A DNA stretch of 19,740 nucleotides from DASPGX01 sp035620375 (GTDB lineage Bacteria; Patescibacteriota; Minisyncoccia; 2-02-FULL-40-12; GWA2-44-9), in NCBI GenBank assembly GCA_035620375.1, contig DASPGX010000020.1, forward strand, positions 1 through 19,740, read 5' to 3'. The notes under the pieces were generated by a model. It was not told where the DNA came from. It did not search any database and saw only the letters and a program-made list of their open reading frames with translations. Every line of letters begins with the position of its first letter. The stretch's first letter is position 1. Of the stretch, positions 14,450 to 19,740 are shown piece after piece. The translations under genes and the position numbers were made by a program.

Positions 14450-14478
14450 ATTATATCATAAAATCTTGATTTAATCAA
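14450..14478 (-). promoter_or_regulatory. Minus-strand promoter of a divergent pair
   Basis: On the minus strand TTGATT (14478-14473) and TATAAT (14455-14450) are separated by 17 bases. The -35 shares the palindrome TTGATTTAATCAA with the plus-strand promoter. Confidence 0.8.
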
Positions 14479-14494
14479 ATTATCGTGGTATAAT
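14466..14494 (+). promoter_or_regulatory. Plus-strand promoter of a divergent pair
   Basis: TTGATT (14466-14471), 17-base spacer, perfect TATAAT (14489-14494). It drives the secreted PDZ protein. Its -35 box overlaps the -35 box of the divergent minus promoter in one 13-base palindrome, so polymerase can hardly occupy both at once. Confidence 0.8.
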
Positions 14495-14529
14495 ATATAC
14501 CGTCGTACCTTCCTTTCGGAGGTCATCGC

Positions 14530-15255
14530 ATGAAGTTGATGAAGGCGTTCGGTGCCGTACTCGTGCTGTCCGCCGTGACCGCCACGGCGCAGGAGCCCGC
14601 CGGGACGGTCGCTCCCGTCAGCCGCGACACGCTCGTGGAGCTCGCCACCCTCCTGTCCGAGGACACCGCGGAGGACGGACATCTCGCCGCCCGCATCAGG
14701 CAGGTGGACGAGACGTTCACCTTCACGGGCATCGGCGTGTCGTTCTCGTACGAGACGCGCTGGAGCCGGGACCGCAGTTCCGGAACCGCGTATCCGGTCG
14801 TGGACCGCGTGTACACGGATTCCGGGGCGCAGCATGCCGGAATCCGGCCCGGCGACCGCATCATCTCCGTCAACGGCGATGCGGTCGGTGAGGTCAGGTT
14901 CAGCCCCGCCGGACAGGTGGGAGACGTGAAGGTCATCGCGGAGCTGGTGGCGGCGTCGCCCTCTCCCGTTCCGCTCATCGTGGAGCGCGACGGCAAGCGG
15001 TTCACGGCGTCCGCCCTGAAGGGTCGCGTCCGGCGGGAGGTTCCCCCGTACGTGAGCGCCAACCTGGCGCTCTGGACGGCCTCCCTGGGCACGCTTCGTC
15101 CCGATGCGGCGGCGTTCGGTGTCCGCGTGTCGTCCGTGACCGACGGCGATGCTCCGGAGTTCCTGCAGGAGCTCTGGCGCGAGGGCATGGAGCTCCGGCT
15201 CCGCTCGGCCAGGCTCCTGGCGAACATCGGCATCACGGAGGAAGACATCTACTGA
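14530..15255 (+). CDS. Secreted single-PDZ-domain protein
   Basis: The 241-aa protein has a signal peptide (MKLMKAFGAVLVLSAVTATAQ) and a PDZ domain at roughly residues 70-165. Key segments are FTGIGVSFSYE, VVDRVYTDSGAQHAGIRPGD and RIISVNGDAV. PDZ domains of this type sit on HtrA, CTP and site-2 proteases, but no protease domain is present here: there is no Ser-Lys or GNSGG motif. The C-terminal 75 residues are unassigned. It may recruit C-termini of exported proteins or partner a protease encoded elsewhere. The start ATG 14530 is preceded by CGGAGG seven bases upstream. A strong terminator follows the stop, so it is monocistronic. Confidence 0.78.
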   Translation: MKLMKAFGAVLVLSAVTATAQEPAGTVAPVSRDTLVELATLLSEDTAEDGHLAARIRQVDETFTFTGIGVSFSYETRWSRDRSSGTAYPVVDRVYTDSGAQHAGIRPGDRIISVNGDAVGEVRFSPAGQVGDVKVIAELVAASPSPVPLIVERDGKRFTASALKGRVRREVPPYVSANLALWTASLGTLRPDAAAFGVRVSSVTDGDAPEFLQELWREGMELRLRSARLLANIGITEEDIY

Positions 15256-15260
15256 AGACC

Positions 15261-15305
15261 GGCCCCGCGGGAATGCGTTTCGACGCACATCCCGCGGGGC
15301 CTGTT
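15261..15305 (+). terminator. Terminator of the PDZ gene
   Basis: GGCCCCGCGGGA (15261-15272) pairs with TCCCGCGGGGCC (15290-15301), extended inside by ATGCG / CGCA, with a weak T tract (TGTTAATTT) after it. Confidence 0.75.
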
Positions 15306-15320
15306 AATTTGCGGTCCCGT

Positions 15321-15403
15321 CGATTTTCTCCCCGTGAAAATCGTCCTGAGTCAGCAGACGCAGGATTTCAGATTTGGATATAATCCGGCACACCGTGCCG
15401 GAT
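15321..15403 (+). repeat. Tripartite hairpin element, copy C
   Basis: (i) CGATTTTC / GAAAATCG with a 7-base loop (15321-15343). (ii) TCCTG / CAGGA (15344-15365). (iii) ATCCGGCAC-ACC-GTGCCGGAT, a 9-bp stem (15383-15403). It matches copies A and B in order and orientation. It sits between the terminator of the PDZ gene and the putative promoter of the deaminase gene. Confidence 0.75.
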
Positions 15404-15415
15404 TGCGAGTCAATA

Positions 15416-15443
15416 TTGCCCGCCTCCGTGTACCTGCTATACC
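15416..15443 (+). promoter_or_regulatory. Possible promoter of the deaminase gene
   Basis: TTGCCC (15416-15421) and TATACC (15438-15443) with a 16-base spacer. It is weak compared with the other promoters in the window, but the position fits: just after hairpin element C and 24 bases before the start codon. Confidence 0.4.
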
Positions 15444-15467
15444 GAATCGGTAGCAAGGAGGCGTACA

Positions 15468-15986
15468 TTGGCAAAACTGGACGAATTCGCGGTGACCCGC
15501 GTGTGTTTGGACCAGTCCACCTGCCTGAAGACCCGCACGGCAGCGGGTATCTTCAGGAACGGGGAATGGCTTTCGGCGGGAGCGAATCTGTGCGCTCCGC
15601 ACGGACTGACGCACGGGGACATCGTGCTCGACTGTCCGCGTATGAACCTCAAGACGGGCGGCCAGTACGAGCTCTGCAAGCCGGTGCATGCCGAGGTTCT
15701 GGCGTGTCTGGGTATCCGGAGGAACCGGAATCCCGAGGAGCTCGCGCGGTTCGCGGGACACCTGGAACCGACGGAAGAGGAAATCCTCGCGGCGTTCACG
15801 AAAGCCGAGCTGGACCAGCTCCGCGGTGCGACGCTGTACCTCGTCGGCCACTACTACGCCTGCGACAACTGCGTGCGGTTCTGCCGCACCGTCGGCATCA
15901 CCGATATCCGGTTCGACCAGGTGTCGGCGGAGCAAGTACGTACGCGTTACGAAGCGGACGGCCTGACCAAGGACACCGTCCATTGA
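15468..15986 (+). CDS. Cytidine/deoxycytidylate deaminase-fold protein
   Basis: Translation starts at TTG 15468, six bases after a perfect AAGGAGG (15455-15461). The 172-aa protein has the zinc-deaminase pair: KPVHAEVLA with His74 and Glu76, and YACDNC with Cys132 and Cys135, so the usual PCxxC is ACxxC. RFC with Cys139 follows. Members of this fold remove the amino group from cytosine in nucleosides, nucleotides or nucleic acid, using the Glu as proton shuttle. The spacing of about 56 residues between the two motifs is larger than in simple cytidine deaminases and nearer to dCMP-deaminase-like forms. The substrate cannot be assigned. The C-terminal region from about residue 145 is unassigned. 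Confidence 0.75.
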   Translation: MAKLDEFAVTRVCLDQSTCLKTRTAAGIFRNGEWLSAGANLCAPHGLTHGDIVLDCPRMNLKTGGQYELCKPVHAEVLACLGIRRNRNPEELARFAGHLEPTEEEILAAFTKAELDQLRGATLYLVGHYYACDNCVRFCRTVGITDIRFDQVSAEQVRTRYEADGLTKDTVH

Positions 15987-15993
15987 GCCATCA

Positions 15994-16017
15994 CGGCGGC
16001 CCTCCGGGCCGCCGTTT
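15994..16017 (+). terminator. Terminator of the deaminase gene
   Basis: ACGGCGGCCC-TCCG-GGGCCGCCGT is a strong stem beginning eight bases after the stop. The T tract is short (TTTGTG), so termination may be incomplete. Confidence 0.65.
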
Positions 16018-16025
16018 GTGCACTC

Positions 16026-16053
16026 TTGTTCCGGGCGGGGCAGGGGGTATTAT
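16026..16053 (+). promoter_or_regulatory. Promoter upstream of the structured leader
   Basis: TTGTTC (16026-16031), 16-base spacer, TATTAT (16048-16053). Transcription would begin near 16060, about 230 bases before the first codon of the C39-like gene. Confidence 0.5.
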
Positions 16054-16059
16054 GAAGGT

Positions 16060-16288
16060 AGCTCTCTCCGTTCCAGCAACGTCTTAGAACACCATATCAG
16101 CGGGGCTCTATATCAGCCCTGCCGGCTTGAACCGGCAGGGGTGCGGGCACCCGTGCCGAAAGGCACTTGGCAAAACGCTAAGGAAACGTTGCGGAGAGGG
16201 AGAGGGCTGGCCAGAGCCGCTCATGCGCGTACAGACGCCAGGAGCGGTTTTGGGTAGAAGTCCCCCGTGTTGCGTTCGTGGAGGTTTT
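16060..16288 (+). ncRNA. Structured leader RNA or independent small RNA, unidentified
   Basis: About 230 bases without a convincing ORF but with strong folding. A long closing stem pairs GGCTCT (16107-16112) with AGAGCC (16211-16216) and, inside it, CAGCCCT with AGGGCTG. Within lie CCCTGCCGG-CTTGAA-CCGGCAGGG, GTGCC-GAAA-GGCAC with a GNRA loop, and AACG...CGTT. Just after the closing stem, CCGCTC pairs with GAGCGG followed by TTTT; this hairpin would compete with the 3' side of the closing stem, a riboswitch-like arrangement. The SD GGAGG of the C39-like gene lies at its end. I checked it by eye against RNase P, tmRNA, SRP RNA and common riboswitch signatures and found no match. An rRNA or tRNA origin is also not supported. 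Confidence 0.45.
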
Positions 16289-16747
16289 TTGAGAAATAAC
16301 GTTACCGAAATGCCCTTCTACTGGCAGCAAACCGATTGGTGGTGCGGGCCGGCGATGCTTCAGATGCTCCTGAAGTTTTACGGCATTTTCCGGCCCCAGG
16401 CGCACCTGGCGCGCATCGCGGGTACGACCAAGGCGGAAGGCACCGGGATGGACGAGGTCCGCCACGTCCTGAAGCAGTACGGCATCCGGTACCGGACCCG
16501 CATGAGCGGCACGTTCGCGGACATCAGGCGCGTCTTGGACACGGGGCGCCCGGTCGCGGTTGCCTATGTGGAGCCCGAGGATGACGAGTCCCATTACGCC
16601 ATCGTGGTCCGGCTGACGAAGCGGGACATCGTGATGCGGGATCCGTGGCACGGTCCGCGGTTCCGGATGACCCGCAAGGCGTTCCTGCCGCGCTGGCGGA
16701 GCGAGAACCGCTGGATGCTCGTGCCGATGGGCAGAGTGGACGCGTGA
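16289..16747 (+). CDS. C39-like cysteine peptidase
   Basis: The 152-aa protein is a papain-like C39-type peptidase domain. The catalytic Cys19 is in YWQQTDWWCGPAMLQMLL, His102 in DESHYAIVV and the likely Asp118 in MRDPWHG. C39 domains normally cleave Gly-Gly leader peptides from bacteriocin precursors as part of ABC exporters. Here the domain stands alone with no transporter or signal peptide, so the substrate is unknown; a peptide-maturation or housekeeping role is possible. Start: TTG 16289 has GGAGG four bases upstream, whereas the first ATG, 16310, has no SD and would still keep all catalytic residues. The unusual long structured leader precedes it. Confidence 0.8.
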   Translation: MRNNVTEMPFYWQQTDWWCGPAMLQMLLKFYGIFRPQAHLARIAGTTKAEGTGMDEVRHVLKQYGIRYRTRMSGTFADIRRVLDTGRPVAVAYVEPEDDESHYAIVVRLTKRDIVMRDPWHGPRFRMTRKAFLPRWRSENRWMLVPMGRVDA

Positions 16748-16783
16748 GCGCCGTTCCCGGAGGGGAAACGGCGCTTTTTCTTT
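16748..16783 (+). terminator. Terminator of the C39-like gene
   Basis: GCGCCGTTCCC / GGGGAAACGGCGC stem with a GGA-centred loop followed by TTTTTCTTT, immediately after the stop codon. Confidence 0.9.
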
Positions 16784-16850
16784 GAGGTGATTCAGGTATA
16801 CTGTGTCCCGCGGGCAGCTGCTCGTCCAACAATCGGAGAGGAGACGCACC

Positions 16851-17159
16851 TTGAAAGTCGTTATCAGCCTTGTCATCGCCCTCACGTTGTTCCCGGTTCA
16901 TGCCGCGTTCGCCCAGGACGGGGAACAGTCGGAAAAGACCACGCTCCACGGTCTGGTCGCCGATACTGCGGTCTGCGCGGCGCGGGGTATCGCCGCCGGC
17001 GCATCCGCAGTCGCAGATGCCGCGGTGTGGGCCGTGCATACGACCCCCGCGGAATACGGCCGCCTCACCGCAAAGGGAGGCGCCGAAGCCGGAACGCAAG
17101 TCGCCCGTACGCCGGGCCGCGTCTGGCGCGGCCTGAAGTGGGGTCTGGCCCACATCTGA
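16851..17159 (+). CDS. Small secreted protein, unknown function
   Basis: TTG 16851 is the preferred start because GAGGAG lies seven bases upstream and the protein then begins with a typical signal peptide (KVVISLVIALTLFPVHAAFA, cleavage before QD). The mature part has about 80 residues. It is Ala/Gly-rich with two Cys-poor helical stretches (GLVADTAVCAARGIAAGASA and VADAAVWAVHTTPAEYGRLT) and a basic tail (RTPGRVWRGLKWGLAHI). The amphipathic helices suggest a membrane-active or envelope protein. No family recognised. A TATACT at 16797-16802 could be its -10 box but has no good -35. Confidence 0.6.
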   Translation: MKVVISLVIALTLFPVHAAFAQDGEQSEKTTLHGLVADTAVCAARGIAAGASAVADAAVWAVHTTPAEYGRLTAKGGAEAGTQVARTPGRVWRGLKWGLAHI

Positions 17160-17190
17160 CAATCCTACCTGTGCCGCTTCATGAGCGGCG

Positions 17191-17222
17191 GGCCCGGTGC
17201 GCGCACCGGGCCTTATTCTTTC
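17191..17222. terminator. Bidirectional terminator
   Basis: The 22-base perfect palindrome GGCCCGGTGCGCGCACCGGGCC is followed by TTATTCTTT on plus. It sits between the convergent small secreted gene and the cupin gene. Confidence 0.75.
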
Positions 17223-17228
17223 GGTGCG

Positions 17229-17615
17229 CTATTCCGTGGTGCCGCCGTCGAAGTGCTCCTCCCGAACGTCGGCCTTGGTGGCGTGCACCGTGCCGTCCTT
17301 GTGCTCGGGCGGAGAGTAGACCGTGTAGAGTTTCAGGTCTTCCGTGCCGGTATTGATGAAGTTGTGCCGCATCCCCGCAGGCACGACGACCGCCCAGTCC
17401 GCCGCAACGTCGTGCTCTACGCCGTCCAGGACCGCTGTTCCCGTTCCCTGTTCAAAGCGGAGGAACTGGTCCAGGTGGTGCACCTCTTCGCCGATATCCT
17501 GTCCGGGCGGGATGGACATGACGACCAGCTGGCTGTGCTTGGCCGTATATAGCACCCGGCGGAAATCGGTGTTCTTCAGCGTCTCCTGCTCAATGTTTCC
17601 GACGTATCCTTTCAT
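17229..17615 (-). CDS. Cupin-domain protein
   Basis: The 128-aa protein is a single cupin barrel. Motif 1 includes PPGQDIGEEVHHLDQFLRFEQG with metal-ligand candidates Glu, His, His and Glu. Motif 2 includes VVVPAGMRHNFINTG with His. The fold holds a divalent metal and binds small ligands such as sugars; the C-terminal SPPEHKDGTVHATKADV recalls small stand-alone cupins common in Patescibacteria. The chosen start is ATG 17615: upstream in-frame codons run through the tRNA gene and are not credible. There is no clear SD. It lies 41 bases downstream of tRNA-Pro on the same strand and may be co-transcribed with it. Confidence 0.8.
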   Translation of the reverse strand: MKGYVGNIEQETLKNTDFRRVLYTAKHSQLVVMSIPPGQDIGEEVHHLDQFLRFEQGTGTAVLDGVEHDVAADWAVVVPAGMRHNFINTGTEDLKLYTVYSPPEHKDGTVHATKADVREEHFDGGTTE

Positions 17616-17656
17616 ATGATTGGAGTTAGGATTTGATACGGGAATGTTCTCTTTTG

Positions 17657-17728
17657 TCGGGCTGCCCGGAATTGAACCGGGATTACATGACCCCCAGCCA
17701 TGTGTAATAACCTTTATACCACAGCCCG
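17657..17728 (-). tRNA. tRNA-Pro (anticodon GGG)
   Basis: The minus strand folds into a complete cloverleaf of 72 nt. The acceptor CGGGCTG / CAGCCCG is a perfect 7-bp stem, the D-loop contains AAAGGTTA, and the T arm is CCCGG-TTCAATT-CCGGG. The anticodon arm is CATGG-CTGGGGG-TCATG, giving anticodon GGG with G at 37, the usual identity element of tRNA-Pro. The discriminator base is A. CCA is not encoded (CAAAAG follows), so it must be added by nucleotidyltransferase. The D stem is short, with one mismatch. Confidence 0.93.
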
Positions 17729-17740
17729 TTTGACAATACA

Positions 17741-17768
17741 TTGACGATTCAGCAAAATATGATACACT
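17741..17768 (+). promoter_or_regulatory. Promoter upstream of the 48-aa ORF
   Basis: TTGACG (17741-17746), 16-base spacer, TACACT (17763-17768). It lies just beyond the 5' end of the divergent tRNA-Pro gene. Confidence 0.55.
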
Positions 17769-17796
17769 ATCCCGGCACAGTTCTCAAGGAGGCGAC

Positions 17797-17943
17797 ATGT
17801 CCCGCACCGGAGTGTTCAGCGCCCGGAGCCTGTTTCTCGGCTCGGCCCGGATGCTCCTGGTCAAGGAGTTCCGTCGCCGGCCCTGGTACGCCGTCACGCG
17901 TTCGCTGCTGCTGGCGTGGGTTGCCCTAACTCTCCCAGCGTGA
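17797..17943 (+). CDS. 48-aa putative single-helix protein
   Basis: ATG 17797 has a perfect SD AAGGAGG four bases upstream and a promoter 30-55 bases before it, which is unusually good support for such a short frame. The product has a basic amphipathic first half (SLFLGSARMLLVKEFRRRPW) and a hydrophobic C-terminus (RSLLLAWVALTLPA). Its last 50 bases overlap the 3' end of the convergent 338-aa gene. It may be a small membrane or toxin-like peptide, or the surviving start of a decayed longer gene. Family unknown. Confidence 0.5.
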   Translation: MSRTGVFSARSLFLGSARMLLVKEFRRRPWYAVTRSLLLAWVALTLPA

Positions 17944-18910
17944 GGCTCAGCTCCTTCGCGATGGAGACGGCGACTTTGTTGGACCCCGCGGCCAAGGGCG
18001 GCCCGGGGTCTTTTGTTTTACCGAACTCACGGAACTCATCAAGCAGGGCCTGCATGTACGCGATTTTTTCCTCAAGGTCCTGACGGTCGTCGGCGTACGC
18101 CCGCTCCGCGAGAATCTGCATGACGGTGACGTATCCCCGCAGCTGCGCTTCGATGAGCCTCCGGAACTGTCCGCCGATGGGCAGCTCCGCAATCCGCCGC
18201 CGGAACAGCGCGCGGTCCTCCGGCGTCTGCGCGTCGCGGTACTTCAGGTACAGGCGCGCAATCTGCACATTGTCCTTCTTCTCATTGGTGCCGATGATGA
18301 CGCGCGGCATTTCCATCAGTTTTTTTATGTGCCCCTCCTGGTCCTTCCACTGGACGACGCCTTCGGCGGCAAGCCGCTTCTTGAGCTCCGCGGCTTTCTC
18401 GTGAATATCCTCCAGCTCGGATTCAAAATACTTCGGGTCGTGGAACCATCCCGCCAGCACGCGCTGGAGCGTGACGAACATCTTCTCCTTGGCCTTCCGG
18501 TCACTCATCGTCACGTCGATGGCTATCCGGCGGACGACGCCGTCCCCGCCCTCGTCCTCCAGGATGAGGTCCGTCTGACGCCGGATGTCGTCAAACTGCG
18601 ACGCCCGCGACAGATAGCCCGGCATCCAGAGGCTGGAGAATTCCATCAGCGCCATCTCCATCGCGCTGGCGTGTAGTTCGCGTTCGCGGTCCAGCGGGGT
18701 ATCAAGCCGCTCGAACTTCGAAACGAATTCGCCAAGGTCCTTGGTGTCCTGCGCGATTTCCTGAGCCGGATAGATGTCCGAAAACGAGTCCAGCGGCGGA
18801 CTCTCCGCTTTATAGTCGGCGACCAGGGACTCAAGACGGGACAGCTCGTCCGCCGAGAGATGCTCCAGGTCGCCCTGCTCCTGTCGTACCGGCAGGGCTT
18901 CGCTTGCCAT
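17894..18910 (-). CDS. Conserved-looking cytoplasmic protein of unknown function (338 aa)
   Basis: A soluble, charged, mostly helical protein with no signal or membrane segment. Residues about 100-135 contain FDDIRRQTDLILEDEGG followed by RRIAIDVTMSD and a Lys-rich stretch (RKAKEKMF). The pattern Asp ... (I)D-V-T with a nearby Lys loosely recalls PD-(D/E)xK nuclease-like folds, but that is only a suggestion. A later segment (EDIHEKAAELKKRLAAEG) is probably coiled coil. The start is minus-strand ATG 18910. GGAGG is only one base before it, too close for an SD, while TATACT (18922-18917) places transcription initiation close to the ATG, suggesting a leaderless message. Confidence 0.7.
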   Translation of the reverse strand: MASEALPVRQEQGDLEHLSADELSRLESLVADYKAESPPLDSFSDIYPAQEIAQDTKDLGEFVSKFERLDTPLDRERELHASAMEMALMEFSSLWMPGYLSRASQFDDIRRQTDLILEDEGGDGVVRRIAIDVTMSDRKAKEKMFVTLQRVLAGWFHDPKYFESELEDIHEKAAELKKRLAAEGVVQWKDQEGHIKKLMEMPRVIIGTNEKKDNVQIARLYLKYRDAQTPEDRALFRRRIAELPIGGQFRRLIEAQLRGYVTVMQILAERAYADDRQDLEEKIAYMQALLDEFREFGKTKDPGPPLAAGSNKVAVSIAKELSLTLGELGQPTPAAANA

Positions 18911-18930
18911 ACCTCCAGTATACCAAACAG

Positions 18931-18955
18931 AAACCCCGCCTACTGGGGCGGGGCC
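18931..18955 (-). terminator. Terminator of the bL28 gene
   Basis: On the minus strand GCCCCGCC-CCAGTA-GGCGGGG is followed by TTTCTGTTT, 20-40 bases after the bL28 stop and directly before the -10 box of the next minus-strand gene. Confidence 0.75.
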
Positions 18956-18973
18956 GTCTTCTGCGAGGGCGTT

Positions 18974-19159
18974 CTACGCCGTCTTGTTCAATGTCTTGAT
19001 GCAGTCCGTGCAAATCTTAATGCGTTTGCCGTCCACGCGCGCCCACTGGAGGTTCGGATAGCGGCGGGACTTTGACGTCGGGTTGTAATGGCCGCGCAGA
19101 AGCACCCGCGTGGTGACCATGCGGGAGCCTTTCTTACAGGTTGGACACTTGGTGGCCAT
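18974..19159 (-). CDS. rpmB: Large-subunit ribosomal protein bL28
   Basis: The 61-aa protein starts MATKCPTCKKG and contains RRYPNLQWARVDGKRIKICTDCIKTL. The region KSRRYPNLQWARV matches the conserved bL28 core (R..pNLq...), which binds 23S rRNA in the large subunit. The two CxxC pairs (CPTC and CTDC) make a zinc-binding ribbon, as in the Zn-containing form of bL28. ATG 19159 is chosen; an in-frame ATG at 19186 would add nine residues (MSKQIRHET). Neither has a clear SD. It is divergent from the site-2-protease-like gene. Confidence 0.85.
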   Translation of the reverse strand: MATKCPTCKKGSRMVTTRVLLRGHYNPTSKSRRYPNLQWARVDGKRIKICTDCIKTLNKTA

Positions 19160-19229
19160 GGTTTCGTGACGAATTTGCTTGGACATGATATACGAAAACT
19201 GGTAGTTTGGCAAGTACATGGAGGCCTTC

Positions 19230-19740
19230 ATGGAGAATGGCATCGCCCAAATCGCGGTCTTCGCCGCGTTCTTGTATTCGGTCGTCCTGCACGAAGTCGC
19301 CCACGGGTACGTCGCCGAGCAGAAGGGGGATTCGACGGCACGGTACGCCGGCCGTCTGACGCTCAACCCCATCCGGCATCTGGACCCCGTCGGCTCATTC
19401 CTGCTTCCGCTGGTGATGTTTTTCACCGGCGGACCCATCTTCGGCTGGGCAAAGCCCGTGCCGTACAACCCGAACCTGATGCGGGACCGCCGCTGGGATC
19501 CGCTCAAGGTCATGGCCGCGGGGCCGGGGACGAACATCGCGCTGGCAATCGTCGTCGGGGTGTTCCTGCGGCTCTTGCTCGCGACCGGCGTCGCGCCGGC
19601 CATCATGGTGCAGATTCTGGCCATGGTGGTGTACCTGAACCTCATTCTGGCCGTCTTCAACCTCATTCCGATTCCGCCGTTCGACGGCAGGTTTCTGCTC
19701 GGGCTGTTCTCTCCGGTCCTGATGTTCCGGGCCGAGATTG
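19230..19740 (+). CDS. Site-2 protease-like M50 intramembrane metalloprotease (3' truncated)
   Basis: The frame starts at ATG 19230 with GGAGG (19220-19224) upstream and stays open to the end of the window (170 codons). It carries the zinc motif HEVAHGYVA in the first membrane helix (residues about 20-28), further hydrophobic segments, and the distal motif NLIPIPPFDG, which supplies the third, Asp, ligand. The protein is of the compact M50B type without a PDZ domain, similar to the small peptidase M50 proteins of many bacteria. These proteases cut membrane proteins inside the bilayer, often anti-sigma factors or signal-peptide remnants. A second ATG at 19218 in frame lacks an SD. Confidence 0.9.
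   Translation, partial: MENGIAQIAVFAAFLYSVVLHEVAHGYVAEQKGDSTARYAGRLTLNPIRHLDPVGSFLLPLVMFFTGGPIFGWAKPVPYNPNLMRDRRWDPLKVMAAGPGTNIALAIVVGVFLRLLLATGVAPAIMVQILAMVVYLNLILAVFNLIPIPPFDGRFLLGLFSPVLMFRAEI

Noticed and set aside
13387..15288. 633-aa minus-strand ORF spanning ndk, the divergent promoter region and the PDZ gene
   Set aside because: It crosses two terminators, two promoters and three supported genes; composition is shadow-like.
16119..16142. T-arm-like hairpin on the minus strand (CCGGTTCAAGCCGG) suggesting a tRNA
   Set aside because: The loop is one base short and there is no acceptor, D or anticodon arm around it.
16060..16288. RNase P RNA, tmRNA, SRP RNA or a common riboswitch
   Set aside because: The hallmark strings (GAGGAAAGTCC, the T-loop/tag region, the GGAAGCAGC-type SRP loop, and TPP, FMN, SAM or cobalamin cores) are absent. 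Left as an unidentified structured leader.
17616..17741. N-terminal extension of the cupin gene
   Set aside because: The extension would translate the tRNA-Pro gene; ATG 17615 gives a complete cupin.
1..19740. CRISPR array, insertion sequence, prophage or integrase
   Set aside because: No regularly spaced direct repeats, transposase, recombinase or phage structural genes are visible; the only repeat family is the three-copy hairpin element.

Overview
The window (19,740 bp, high GC, standard stop codons including UGA) looks like a chromosomal piece of a Patescibacteria/CPR bacterium. Supporting signs are the split ComEC, the enlarged nucleoside diphosphate kinase, the very short zinc-ribbon-like bL28, an intron-less tRNA-Pro with no encoded CCA, several TTG/GTG starts with good Shine-Dalgarno (SD) sequences, a few probable leaderless starts, and many conserved-looking genes without recognisable function. 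This placement is inferred from gene style; the window has no rRNA or marker set to prove it.

Layout. 1-150: 3' end of a surface protein with a C-terminal membrane anchor, then a terminator. 200-1032: a promoter driving three tightly overlapping small membrane-protein genes. 1043-1145: first copy of a tripartite hairpin element. 1149-2958: promoter, three successive genes each encoding a membrane-anchored or lipid-anchored HExxH protein, and a terminator. 2999-3081: second copy of the hairpin element. 3108-11787: a same-strand block of ComEC channel, a 1784-aa alpha-2-macroglobulin (A2M)-like membrane protein, a Memo-family secreted protein and a separate ComEC-type metallo-beta-lactamase. 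11801-13411: a monocistronic BCS1-like AAA ATPase with its own promoter and terminator and much more GC-biased codons than its neighbours. 13450-14426: ndk and, convergent to it, a small Cys-rich protein. 14450-15305: a divergent promoter pair and a secreted single-PDZ protein. 15321-15403: third copy of the hairpin element, followed by a CDA-fold deaminase. 16026-16747: a long structured leader and a C39-like cysteine peptidase. 16851-17222: a small secreted protein. 17229-17728: cupin and tRNA-Pro(GGG) on the minus strand. 17741-18955: a tiny ORF on plus overlapping the end of a 338-aa unknown gene on minus. 18974-19740: bL28 on minus, and a divergent site-2-protease-like gene that runs off the window.

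The most interesting locus is the A2M-like gene. A complete Hint (hedgehog/intein) domain, Cys1032 to Asn1158, sits where A2M proteins carry the protease bait region. The canonical CxEQ thioester of the thioester domain is replaced by SRAD in an aligned position. Outside a C-terminal Cys pair, Cys1032 is the only cysteine in the protein. This suggests an A2M-like surface protein whose trigger and/or reactive thioester has moved into a self-processing Hint module. It lies between the two halves of the DNA-uptake protein ComEC.

A second notable observation is the three-copy, same-orientation tripartite hairpin element lying upstream of three unrelated genes.
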